Below, piece by piece: positions 54,049-63,370 of a stretch of 64,000 nucleotides of DNA. The translations under genes were made by a program, and so were the position numbers. The DNA is from Bog-756 sp963833585. Lineage in GTDB: Bacteria > Actinomycetota > Acidimicrobiia > Acidimicrobiales > RAAP-2. The stretch's first letter is position 1. Each line of letters starts with the position of its first letter. The notes beneath the pieces are model-generated. The model saw only the letters and a list, made by a program, of their open reading frames with translations. It was not told the origin of the DNA and searched no databases. The stretch lies in assembly GCA_963833585.1 (NCBI GenBank), contig CAWHYF010000001.1:310001-374000 (forward strand), given 5' to 3'.

Positions 54049-55452
54049 ATGAGCACCGTCGACGCGGGTCCCCCCATCGCCACCGTCAATCCGGTCACCG
54101 GCGAGGTGTTGCAGACCTTCGAGCCCTATGACGGAACCGAGGTGGAGCAGCGCCTGGCCGCGGCGGCCGCGGCCGCGCCCCTCTGGGCCAGGAGCACCTT
54201 CGAGGAACGGGCACGGCTGCTGGTCACCACGGCCGAACTGCTGGAGGCGGAGGTGCCCGACATCGCCCACCTGGTCACCACCGAGATGGGCAAGCCCTTC
54301 GCCCAGGCCAAAGGGGAGGTGTCCAAATGCGCCAGCGGGTTCCGATGGTTCGCCGAGCACGCCGAGGCGATGCTCACCGACCAGGAGGTCTCCGTCGACG
54401 CCTCCCTGGGGCTGATCACCTATCAGCCCCTCGGGGCGGTCCTGGCCATCATGCCCTGGAACTTCCCGCTGTGGCAGGTGGTCCGGTTCCTGGCCCCCGC
54501 CCTGATGGCGGGCAACGTCGGGCTGCTCAAGCACGCCCCGAGCGTGCCTCGCACCGCCTTGCTCCTGGAGGACCTGCTCCGACGGGCCGGCGCACCCGAC
54601 GGGGTCTTCCAGACCCTGCTGATCGGCACCGATCAGGTCCCGGCCATCGTCGCCGATCGCCGGGTGGCCGCCGTCACCCTGACCGGCAGCGTGGGGGCCG
54701 GGCGGGCCGTGGCGGCCCAGGCCGGAGCGGTGGGCAAGAAGATCGTGCTCGAACTGGGAGGTAGTGACCCGTTCATCGTGCTGCCGTCGGCCGATCTCGA
54801 CCAGGCCATCGCCGTCGGGGTCCAGGCCAGGGTCCAGAACGCCGGGCAGTCGTGCATCGCCGCCAAGCGCTTCATCGTCCACCAGGACGTGGCCGCCGCC
54901 TTCACCGAGGGGTTCGTGGCCGGTATGTCCGGTCTCTCGGTGGGCGATCCGTTCGACCCGGCGACCGAGGTGGGCCCTCTGGTCACCGGGGCGGCGCGCG
55001 ACACCATCGCCGAGCAGGTGGAGGACGCCCGCCGCCACGGTGCCACCATCCTGTGCGGGGGCGAACGGGCGGTCGGCCCGGGCGGCCCCGACCACCCCGG
55101 ATTCTTCTACCGGCCCACCGTGATCACCGACATCACGCCGCCCATGCGGGTGGCCACCGAGGAGGTGTTCGGGCCGGTCGCCCTGCTCTACACGGCGGCC
55201 GACGCCGACGAGGCCCTGGCCCTGGCCAACGGGACCGAGTTCGGGCTGGGATCGAGCGTGTGGACGACCGATCCGGACGAGCAGCAGCGGTTCGTCGCCG
55301 ATCTCGAGGCCGGGCAGGTCTTCGTCAACGGTCTGGTGGTGTCCATGCCCCCGTTGCCCTTCGGCGGGATCAAGAGCTCGGGGATCGGCCGGGAACTCTC
55401 CAGCTTCGGGCTCCACGAGTTCTGCAACATCAAGTCGGTGTGGGTGGCCTGA
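54049..55452 (+). CDS. gabD: NADP-type succinate-semialdehyde dehydrogenase
   Basis: A 467-residue aldehyde dehydrogenase of the short GabD1 group. It starts with IATVNPVTGEVLQTFEPYD. PWNFPLWQVVRFLAPALMAG and LKHAPSVPRTALLLEDLLRR bind cofactor, KKIVLELGGSDPFIVLP has the catalytic Glu, and QNAGQSCIAAKRFIVHQDVA has the catalytic Cys. It oxidises succinic semialdehyde to succinate, the last step after GABA transamination; the polyamine-type cluster at 41.6-47 kb would generate that GABA. Its TGA overlaps the iscS start. Confidence 0.88.
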   Translation: MSTVDAGPPIATVNPVTGEVLQTFEPYDGTEVEQRLAAAAAAAPLWARSTFEERARLLVTTAELLEAEVPDIAHLVTTEMGKPFAQAKGEVSKCASGFRWFAEHAEAMLTDQEVSVDASLGLITYQPLGAVLAIMPWNFPLWQVVRFLAPALMAGNVGLLKHAPSVPRTALLLEDLLRRAGAPDGVFQTLLIGTDQVPAIVADRRVAAVTLTGSVGAGRAVAAQAGAVGKKIVLELGGSDPFIVLPSADLDQAIAVGVQARVQNAGQSCIAAKRFIVHQDVAAAFTEGFVAGMSGLSVGDPFDPATEVGPLVTGAARDTIAEQVEDARRHGATILCGGERAVGPGGPDHPGFFYRPTVITDITPPMRVATEEVFGPVALLYTAADADEALALANGTEFGLGSSVWTTDPDEQQRFVADLEAGQVFVNGLVVSMPPLPFGGIKSSGIGRELSSFGLHEFCNIKSVWVA

Positions 55453-56613
55453 TGGTCGAGCGGCGTGCCTACCTCGATCATGCCGCCACCACCCCCATGC
55501 GCCCCGAGGCGGTCGAGGCCATGCTGCCCCACCTGGCCGGGGAGTTCGGCAATCCCTCGGGTGCCCACCAGGAGTCTCGGCGGGCCCGGCGCGCCGTCGA
55601 CGACGCCCGCGAGTCGCTGGCCGACCGACTCGGAGCCGATCTCGGCGAGGTGGTGTTCACGGCGGGGGGGACCGAGGCCGACAACCTGGCGGTGACCGGA
55701 GGGTGGGAGGCCGTGGCCGCCGGCGCATCGTCGACTCCGGGGATCGTCTGCACCGCCATCGAACACCACGCCGTGCTGGAGACCTGCCGGTCCCTGGCGC
55801 GCCGGACCGGGGCGGAGCTGCATGAAGTGCCGGCGGACAAGGACGGGCGGGTCGACCTCGACGCCCTCGCCGAGGCGTGCGGCCCCGGGGTCGGGCTGGT
55901 GTCGGTGATGGCCGTCAACAACGAGATCGGGACGGTCCAGCCCCTCGGACGAGCCGCCGAGATCGTCCGGGAGCGATCGCCGGGGGCCGTGCTCCACACC
56001 GACGCCGTCCAGGGGGCGCCCTGGCTCGACCTCGGGACCCACACCCGGGACTTCGACCTGGTGTCGATCAGTGCTCACAAGTTCGGCGGGCCCAAGGGGG
56101 TGGGGGGGTTGGTCGTACGCCACGGGACGGGGCTGGTGACCCAGACCACCGGCGGGGGGCAGGAGCGCGAGCGGAGGAGCGGCACCGTCAACGTGGCCGG
56201 CGTGGTGGCCATGGCGGCCGCCCTGGATCGTGCCGCGGGTGACCTGCCGGGGGAGAACGCCCGGGTGGCGTCGCTGCGGGACCGCCTGGCGGACGGTCTG
56301 CTGACCTCGGTCGCCGGGACGGTCTGGACCGGCTCGAGGGACGCCGCCCCCGGCTTCTGCCACCTCCGGTTCGCCGGTCTCGAGGGTGAGGCCCTGGTGC
56401 TCCTGCTCGACGAGGTCGGGCTGGCGGTCTCGGCCGGGGCGGCCTGTTCCAGCGGCGCCGTCGAGGCCAGCCACGTCCTGGCCGGCTATGGGCCTGGCCC
56501 GGGCCGAGGCCGGGAGCGGCATCCGGTTCTCGCTCGGGTGGACCACCTCCGACCGGGACGTCGACCGGGCCCTGTCGGCCGTACCGGGCGTGGTCGCCCA
56601 GCTGCGAGACTGA
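55452..56613 (+). CDS. Cysteine desulfurase (IscS/NifS type), frameshifted near the 3' end
   Basis: A PLP enzyme that takes sulfur from Cys for Fe-S clusters and tRNA thiolation. Motifs: RAYLDHAATTPMRPEAVEAM, EVVFTAGGTEADNLAV, AIEHHAVLETCRSLA, MAVNNEIGTVQPL, FDLVSISAHKFGGPKGVG (PLP Lys) and VSAGAACSSGAVEASHVLA (sulfur-carrying Cys). After that the frame shifts by +1 at about 56485 to AMGLARAEAGSGIRFSLGW and ends at 56613. The corrected length is 386 residues. The neighbouring mnmA uses this sulfur, and the shared ATGA and 4-nt spacing indicate one operon. Confidence 0.88.
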
Positions 56614-56617
56614 ACCC

Positions 56618-57685
56618 ATGCGTGTCCTGGTGGCCATGTCCGGCGGCGTCGACTCCTCGGTGGCGGCCGCCCTGTTGGCCGACCGGTACGGTCCGGACCG
56701 GGTGGTGGGGGCCACCCTCAAGCTCTGGGGAGGGTCCTCGGACTCGGGATGCTGTTCGGTGGCCGACGTGGACGACGCTCGCCGGGTCGCGGACCAGCTG
56801 GGCCTGGTCCACCACGTGTTCAACTTCGCCGCCGAGTTCGAGGCGCGGGTGGTCGAGCCCTACGTCCGGGGTCACGCCGAGGGTCGGACCCCCAACCCGT
56901 GCATCGAGTGCAACCGACACCTCAAGTTCGACCGTCTGCTCCAGCGGGCTGCCGACCTGGGCTTCGATGCCGTGGCCACCGGCCATCACGCCCGCCGGAC
57001 CGAGACTCCCGGGGGCCGGTTCCGGCTGTGCCGGGGGGCCGACCCGGACAAGGACCAGTCCTACGTCCTGGCCATGCTGGGCCAGGACCAGTTGGCCCGT
57101 GCGGTGTTCCCGGTGGGGGAGCTGACCAAGGCCGCGGTGCGGGCCGAGGCCCGGCGGCGGGGCCTGCGCACGGCGGCCAAGCCCGACAGCCAGGACGTCT
57201 GCTTCATCCGCTCCGACCAGGGCCGGGCCGGCTTCCTGGGCGGTCGGGTGGAGCTGCACGGCGGCCGGCTGGTCGACCATCGGACCGGGGAGGATCTCGG
57301 GACGGTCGAGGCGGTGGAGCTGGTGACCGTCGGCCAACGGCGGGGGATGGGGCACGGCCGGGACGGTCGACGGCGGTTCGTGACCCAGGTGGACGTCCCG
57401 GGCCGCCGGGTGATGCTCGGGCCGCCCGAGGCGGCCCACACCGGGGAGGTGGCGCTGCACACGGTGTCCTGGGTGGACGGGGACCCCACCGGTCGGAACG
57501 AGCTCGGCCTGATCGCCCAGTGCAGTGCCCACGGGCGGCCGGTGGCGGCGGCGGTGTCCGGCGCCGGGGGGGAGCTGTTGGTCCGGTTCTCCGTTCCCCA
57601 GCGGCGGATCGCCCCGGGCCAGACCGTCGCCCTCTACGACCCGGAGCGACCCGACCAGGTGGTTGGTTCGGGTATCGCCCGGTGA
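56618..57685 (+). CDS. mnmA: tRNA-specific 2-thiouridylase MnmA
   Basis: A 355-residue enzyme making 2-thiouridine at the wobble base of Lys, Glu and Gln tRNAs. VLVAMSGGVDSSVAAALLAD is the PP-loop that adenylates the tRNA, TPNPCIECNRHLKF has the first catalytic Cys and the tRNA-binding loop, KDQSYVLAMLGQDQL recognises tRNA, and DSQDVCFIRSD has the second catalytic Cys. The C-terminal beta-barrel follows (VTVGQRRGMG). It lies 4 nt after iscS, its sulfur supplier, and its stop overlaps ligA (GTGA). Confidence 0.96.
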   Translation: MRVLVAMSGGVDSSVAAALLADRYGPDRVVGATLKLWGGSSDSGCCSVADVDDARRVADQLGLVHHVFNFAAEFEARVVEPYVRGHAEGRTPNPCIECNRHLKFDRLLQRAADLGFDAVATGHHARRTETPGGRFRLCRGADPDKDQSYVLAMLGQDQLARAVFPVGELTKAAVRAEARRRGLRTAAKPDSQDVCFIRSDQGRAGFLGGRVELHGGRLVDHRTGEDLGTVEAVELVTVGQRRGMGHGRDGRRRFVTQVDVPGRRVMLGPPEAAHTGEVALHTVSWVDGDPTGRNELGLIAQCSAHGRPVAAAVSGAGGELLVRFSVPQRRIAPGQTVALYDPERPDQVVGSGIAR

Positions 57686-59824
57686 GCGGGTCGAAGCCGT
57701 CGCCGGCCGGCGGGGACGACGACCGGTCCTCGGTCGGGCGGAACCCCGTGGCCCGGGCCGAGGAGCTGCGGGCTCTGATCGCCCACCACAACGATCGCTA
57801 CCACCGCCAGGACGCTCCCGAGATCGCCGACGCCGAGTACGACGCCCTGGTCCGGGAGCTCCGGGCCATCGAGGCCGAGCACCCCGACCTGGCGGTGCCG
57901 GACTCGCCCACCACGACGGTGGGGGCGGCGCCGTCGACCCTCTTCGCCCCGGTGCGGCACCGGGTGCCGATGATGAGCCTGGACAACGCCTTCAGCCCCG
58001 AGGAGCTCCAGGCCTGGGCCGACCGGCTGGCCAAACAGGTGCCCGAGGACACCGCCTTCGTCTGCGAGCTCAAGATCGACGGCCTGGCCATCTCCCTCAC
58101 CTACCGGGACGGGCGGTTCGTCCAGGCGGCCACCCGGGGGGACGGGACGACGGGGGAGGACGTCACGGCCAATGTGGCCACCATCGTGGACATCCCGGCG
58201 CGCCTGTCCCCGTCGGCCGCACCCCTGCCGGCCCTCATCGAGGTGCGGGGCGAGGTGTACATGCCGGTCAGCGCGTTCGAGGAGCTCAACCGGCGGCAGG
58301 CCGAGGCCGGGGACCGCCTGTTCGTCAACCCGCGTAACTCGGCGGCCGGTTCGCTCCGTCAGAAGGACTCCTCGATCACCGCCAGCCGGGCCCTCTCGTT
58401 CTGGGCCTACCAGGTGGGGGAGCTGGAGCTGGCGGCGGCTCCGGGAGCGCGCGGCGGACGCCGCCGACGCACCGGTCCTACCCGGCGAGCTGGCCGCCAC
58501 CCACGCCGGTACCCTGGCCTGGCTGGACCGGGCCGGATTCCCGGTCAATCCCCAGCGGTCCCTGGTCCACGGGCTCCCGGCCGTCCTGGAGTTCTGTCGG
58601 CGCTGGGAGGCCGACCGTCACGGTCTCGACTACGAGATCGACGGGGTGGTGGTCAAGGTGGACGACCTCGGACTCCGACGTCGCCTCGGGGCCACCTCGC
58701 GGGCGCCCCGCTGGGCCATCGCCTACAAGTTCCCCCCCGAAGAGCGGACCACCACGCTGCTCCGGATCGCGGTGTCCATCGGACGGACCGGCAAGGCCAC
58801 CCCGTTCGCCGTATTGGACCCGGTGTTCGTCGGCGGCTCCACGGTCTCCCTGGCCACCCTCCACAACGAGGACCAGGTCCGGCTGAAGGACGTGCGCCCG
58901 GGCGACACGGTGGTGGTGCGCAAGGCCGGCGACGTGATCCCCGAGGTGGTGGGGCCGGTGGTGGTCCGGGGGAAGCGGAGGAAGAAGCCCTGGGTCTTTC
59001 CCACCACCTGCCCGAGCTGCGATGCCCCCCTGGTCCGGCTGCCCGAGGAGAGTGACACCTTCTGCACCAACCTGGACTGCCCCGGCCAGCGGGTCCAGCG
59101 CATCGCCCATTTCGCCTCCCGCTCGGCCATGGACATCGAGGGGCTCGGCGAGCAGCGGGTCCAGCTCTTCGCCGACCAGGGACTGCTCAACGACGTGGCC
59201 GACCTCTACTCGTTCACCCCCGACACCTTCGAGGGCCTGGAGGGGTTCGCCGCCGTGTCCATCGCCAACCTGCTGGGGGCGATCGCCGACTCCCGGACCC
59301 GACCGCTGCACCGGGTCCTGATCGGTCTGGGCATCCGCCACCTCGGTCAGGTCGGGTCCGTGGCCCTGGCCCGGGCCCTCGGGGACATCGACGCCATCAT
59401 GACGGCCGACGAGGCGACCCTGGCCGGGGTGGACGGAGTGGGCCCGATCATCGCCGCCAGCGTGGCCCGGTGGCTGGCCTCCGACGTCAACCGGTCGGTG
59501 GTCGAGCGCCTGCGGGCCGCCGGCCTGAACCTGACGGAGCCGGGGCGGGACGCGGTGTCGGCCCCGGAGCTGCCCCAGACCCTGGCCGGGCAGTCGGTGG
59601 TGGTCAGCGGCACCCTCGAGGGCTACACGCGGGAGGAGGCCGAGGAGGCCATCCTGGCCCGGGGGGGGAAATCGCCGGGCACGGTGTCGAAGAAGACCCT
59701 GGCCCTGGTGGTGGGGGAGTCGCCCGGAGCCTCCAAGGTGACCAAGGCCGAACAGTTGGGCGTGCCGGTCATCGACGGGGCGGACTTCGAGGGGCTGCTC
59801 GAGACCGGGACGCTGCCGGGCTGA
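57682..59824 (+). CDS. ligA: NAD-dependent DNA ligase LigA, frameshifted
   Basis: The essential replicative ligase that seals nicks using NAD. The Ia domain is at EELRALIAHHNDRYHRQDAP. VPMMSLDNAFSPEEL and FVCELKIDGLAISLTYRDGR carry the adenylated Lys (about residue 131). At about 58440 a +1 shift occurs within a GC-rich run between FWAYQVGELEL and LRERAADAADAPVL. The rest is normal: DYEIDGVVVKVDDLGLRRRL, AYKFPPEE, a four-Cys zinc finger (CPSC ... CTNLDC), helix-hairpin-helix repeats and a C-terminal BRCT domain (GQSVVVSGTLEGYTREEAEE). The corrected length is 713 residues. Because LigA is normally essential, the break is probably a sequence error. Confidence 0.93.
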
Positions 59825-59943
59825 GCCGGGGCCGACTCGGCGGCGAGTCGGATGGGGCAGGACCGTCCGGGGCGCCGCCCACCCGGGACCCTCGGCAAAT
59901 TTGATGAACCTGGGAGGTGGCTCGGGCGGGTCTTGGATGTTCC

Positions 59944-59972
59944 TTGAAATAACCTTGGGGCACCGTTAGGGT
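59944..59972 (+). promoter_or_regulatory. Candidate sigma-A-type promoter for the secreted protein gene
   Basis: TTGAAA (59944-59949) and TAGGGT (59967-59972) are separated by 17 nt. The 381-nt stretch 59825-60205 has no gene. The predicted leader of about 225 nt includes a small hairpin (ACTCTGA-GGT-TCAGAGT, near 60007-60025) and ends with AAGGAG before the ATG at 60206. Confidence 0.45.
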
Positions 59973-60205
59973 GCCAGTACCGGCGGGAGCGGCGCTGCAC
60001 GGGGGGACTCTGAGGTTCAGAGTTTCGTGCGGGTCGATCGGGTCGGCTGAAGGATCCGACGCGAGAAGTCGCAGTGCTCCGGGGGGACCTGCCAGACCTT
60101 CCCCGGTGCGGATCGCGCCTTGTCGCCCGGAGTAGGCCAGGTCGGGGGGCACCGTCTCTCGACGTCGATTCCCGCAATCCTGTGGGAGAAAGCAAGGAGC
60201 ACTAG

Positions 60206-60859
60206 ATGATTCGCAAGGTACTCACGTTCGCTGCGGCGATCGCCATGCCCGTCAGCGTGGTGGCCGCCACCGGCAGCGTCGCCGGCGCGGCGGCAGTCAA
60301 GGTCGATGCGACCCACTACACGGTGAGCTGCACGTCGATCACGGCCGCGGCCAAGTTCAATCCGCCGCTCACCCTCGCCGGCGGCCCCGCCAGCAACGAG
60401 GCCACCTCCATCTCGGGCTCCGCCAGCGGTTGTACCGCCACACCGTCGGCCGGGGGAACCCCCATCACGGTCACCGGTGTCAAGATCAAGGGGACCATCA
60501 ACGACGCCACCAGCACCCACACCTGCGGCGGCCTGACCACCCCGACCACCGAGACCGGCAGCCTGACGGGCAAGTGGGCGGCCACCCCGAAGCTGCTCTC
60601 CGCCAGTTCGGTCATCAACCCGACGTCGGTGATGGGCGGTATCGGCGGTGACGGGAACGCCACCTTCAGCCTCTCCTACGGCGCCGCCACCTCCGGCCCG
60701 TTCCAGGGTGCGGACAGTGGAACCAGCAGCAGCACCAACGCCGAGACGGTGTTGCCTATCAGCACCATCCTCGGCCTGTGCGGTGGCAAGGGCATCAAGA
60801 AGCTGGCCATCACGACGAACACCAACACCGGTGCTCCCGTGGCCATCCATCTGGGCTAG
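60206..60859 (+). CDS. Secreted protein of unknown function
   Basis: 217 residues. A signal peptide (MIRKVLTFAAAIAMPVSVVA, cleavage near GAAA) precedes a Thr/Ser/Gly-rich, beta-strand-like domain (VDATHYTVSCTSITAAAKFN ... TVTGVKIKGTINDATSTHTC ... GGIGGDGNATFSLSYGAATS) with four Cys (YTVSC, SGC, HTCGG, LGLCGG) that could form two disulphides. I do not recognise the family. AAGGAG 8 nt upstream supports the start. It has its own promoter and a strong hairpin downstream, so it is monocistronic and possibly highly expressed. Confidence 0.8.
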   Translation: MIRKVLTFAAAIAMPVSVVAATGSVAGAAAVKVDATHYTVSCTSITAAAKFNPPLTLAGGPASNEATSISGSASGCTATPSAGGTPITVTGVKIKGTINDATSTHTCGGLTTPTTETGSLTGKWAATPKLLSASSVINPTSVMGGIGGDGNATFSLSYGAATSGPFQGADSGTSSSTNAETVLPISTILGLCGGKGIKKLAITTNTNTGAPVAIHLG

Positions 60860-60896
60860 TCGGACCGGCCCGGTCCACCCGGGCCGTCGGTAGTGA

Positions 60897-60924
60897 TGCG
60901 GGCGGGGCCTCGGCCCCGCCCGCA
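60897..60924 (+). terminator. GC-rich hairpin after the secreted protein gene
   Basis: TGCGGGCGGGGCC (60897-60909) pairs perfectly with GGCCCCGCCCGCA (60912-60924), a 13-bp stem with almost no loop, 38 nt past the stop. No U-tract follows. Confidence 0.65.
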
Positions 60925-61018
60925 GCGCGTCCACGGGGCAGTGCGTCGGGCCGGGTGCCGACCGGGCCCGACCCTCCACCGCTTCCACCCCGGCGCTCGG
61001 TAGCCTGAAGCGGTAACC

Positions 61019-62987
61019 ATGCCGAGTATCACCGACTCCATCGGGCGCGTCCTCGGCGACCGCTACCGACTGGTCACCGCCCTGGGCACCGGTGCGTCTG
61101 CGCACGTCTACCTGGCTGACGACGTCTCGTTGCACCGGCGGGTGGCCATCAAGGTGCTCCACCCCGCCCTGGCCGGCGACGCCGCCTTCCTCAAGCGGTT
61201 CCGGGCCGAGGCCCGAGCGGTGGCAGCGCTGAACCACCCCAACATCCTCCAGGTCTACGACTGGGGCGAGGAGGGCGACCAGCCGTACCTGGTGCTCGAG
61301 TACCTGGCCGGCGGCAGCCTCCGTGAGGTCTACGACACCGGCGCCCTGCTCTCGCCGGAGCAGGCGGTCAGGATCGGGCTGGCGGCGACGGCCGGCCTCG
61401 ACTACGCCCACCGGCGGGGACTGGTCCATCGGGACATCAAGCCGGCCAATCTGCTCTTCGACGGCGAAGGTCGCCTCCGTATCGCCGACTTCGGTCTGGC
61501 CCGGGCCTTGGCCGAGGCGTCATGGACCGAGCCCGCCGGAGCGGTCCTGGGGACGGCCCGGTATGCCTCGCCCGAGCAGGTCGAAAACTGGGTGTTGGAC
61601 GGCAGGGCGGACGTCTACGCCCTGGCCCTGGTGCTCTACGAAGGCGTCACCGGGGAGACCCCGTTCATCGGCGACACCACCGTGGCCACCATGATGGCCC
61701 GGGTGGGGGCCCTCCTGCCCGAACACGACGCCCTGGGGCCGCTCAACGACGTACTGGTGTGGGCGGCCGCCCCCGAACCGTCCGAACGGTTCGACGCCGC
61801 CCAGTTCTCCCTGCGTCTGGCGGAGTTGGCCGACACCCTGCCCGAGCCCCGCCCCGCTCCCGGTGGTGGACCCCGTCCCGGACGGCGAGCTCGACGACCT
61901 GGACAAGGTCATGGTCCGGCCGAACCGGCCCGCCGCCTTGGGCGGACAGGGTCCCGACGCCACCGAGCTCGGGGTGCCGGAGGTGGCCGGCGCCCGGGTC
62001 CCAGCCAAGACGAGCAAGCGACCCAAGTCGGCTCGGCCGTCGGCGTCCACCGGCGCCAAGTTCCGGCGCCGACGCCGCTGGCCCTGGATCGCCGCCCTGG
62101 CCGTGGTGGTGGCGGCCCTGATCGGCGGTGGGGTGGCCCTGGCCGCCCAGTCCGGGCTGTTCACCCCCAGCCATCCGGTGCCCGCACTCACCGGCAAGAC
62201 GGTCCCCCAGGCCGTGCAGGCGGTCAAGAAGGACAAGTTCTCGGTCCGTACCACGGGTCACGCCGCCAGCATCACCATCGGTCCGGGACTGATCGTGAGC
62301 CAGCGGCCGGCGCCCCGATCGGCCGGTCGGCCGACGACGGCCAAGGAGGGGTCGGCCATCGGGGTGGTGGTCTCGACCGGTCCGCCGCCGGTGGCCATTC
62401 CGCCCCTCACCTCGTTCACCTCCTGCGCCGATGCCGTGGCGGCGTTGAAGACGGTGCACCTGGTCGGGGTGTGCCCGGCCGCCGCCCAGCAGTACAGCTC
62501 GACCGTGGTGGCCGGGGCCGTCCTCGGCTCGGTGCCCAGCGGTACCGCGCCCTACGGCTCGACCGTGACCATCAGCACGTCCAAGGGTCACGCCCCGGAG
62601 GCCATCCCGGCCGTGACCGGGTCGGGCAGCTCCTACGCCTCCGCCGCGGCGGCCTTGAGCGCGGCGGGCTTCGTGCCGTCCCAGAACAACGAGTTCAGCT
62701 CGACCGTGCCCACCGGCCAGGTGATCGGCACCTCGCCGGACCCGGGGGCGGGGCCCCAGCCCTTCGGGTCCAGGGTCTCGGTCGCCATCTCCCTCGGCCC
62801 CCAACCGGTGATCATCCCCAGCGTGGACGGGCAGTCGGTGGCCGCGGCCACCAGCGCCCTCACCGCCCTCGGCCTCAAGGTGTCCGGACCCTACGGCCCG
62901 CCAGGGGCCACCAAGGTCCTCTCGACGGACCCGGTGGCTGGGGTCTCGGTCCAGCCCGGGACCACCGTGAACCTCTACACACTGTGA
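61019..62987 (+). CDS. PknB-like Ser/Thr protein kinase with four PASTA repeats, frameshifted
   Basis: The N-terminal Hanks-type kinase: LGTGASAHVYLADDVSLHRR (P-loop), VAIKVLHPALAG (Lys), LVHRDIKPANLLFDGEGR (catalytic Asp near 139), IADFGLARA and GTARYASPEQVENW. At about 61855 the frame shifts by +1 into a basic juxtamembrane linker (KFRRRRRWPW), one membrane helix (IAALAVVVAALIGGGVALAA) and four external PASTA repeats (opening at HPVPALTGKTVPQAV, VAIPPLTSFTSCADAV, EAIPAVTGSGSSYASA and VIIPSVDGQSVAAATS) that sense peptidoglycan fragments. The second repeat has two Cys that could pair. The corrected length is 655 residues. Such kinases tune cell-wall growth. The TGA overlaps the next gene. Confidence 0.9.
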
Positions 62988-63295
62988 TCGGGGGCGCCCC
63001 CGGGTGTGAGCTCTGCGAGGCGGCCCGGATCACCGAGTGGTTCCACGAGGACGACACCTGCTGGGTGGCGGCCTGCGAGGTGTGCGACGTGCCCATGGTG
63101 GTCTGGAAGCAGCACGGAAACGACCCCCCCGATGTCGAGGTGGAGCACATGTTGGCCCAGTTGGGGCGGGTGGCCGACCAGCAGCTGGGGGCCGGGGTGT
63201 GGTCGTTCGACCGGGTGATGCGCCAGATCCCCGACCACTTCCACGCCCACGCCCGTGACCCCGACTGGTGGTTCCGCCGGTTCGGGCGGCGGTGA
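62984..63295 (+). CDS. Small Cys/His-rich HIT-like protein
   Basis: 103 residues. GCELCEAARITEWFHEDDTC and WVAACEVCDVPMVVWKQH contain CxxC-type pairs, and near the end DHFHAHARDPDWWFRRF has an HxHxH pattern like the HIT triad region, here lacking the usual nucleotide loop. It is likely zinc-binding; I do not know a named family. Translation starts at a GTG overlapping the kinase stop (GTGA), so it is tied to the kinase. The adenine methylase gene follows 75 nt later. Confidence 0.7.
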   Translation: MIGGAPGCELCEAARITEWFHEDDTCWVAACEVCDVPMVVWKQHGNDPPDVEVEHMLAQLGRVADQQLGAGVWSFDRVMRQIPDHFHAHARDPDWWFRRFGRR

Positions 63296-63370
63296 CGACG
63301 ACCGTCCCGCCCACCGAGGCCCCCTCCCCGCTCGGGCCGGTGGGGACCGGTCGGTGAGCGGCGGCACGGT

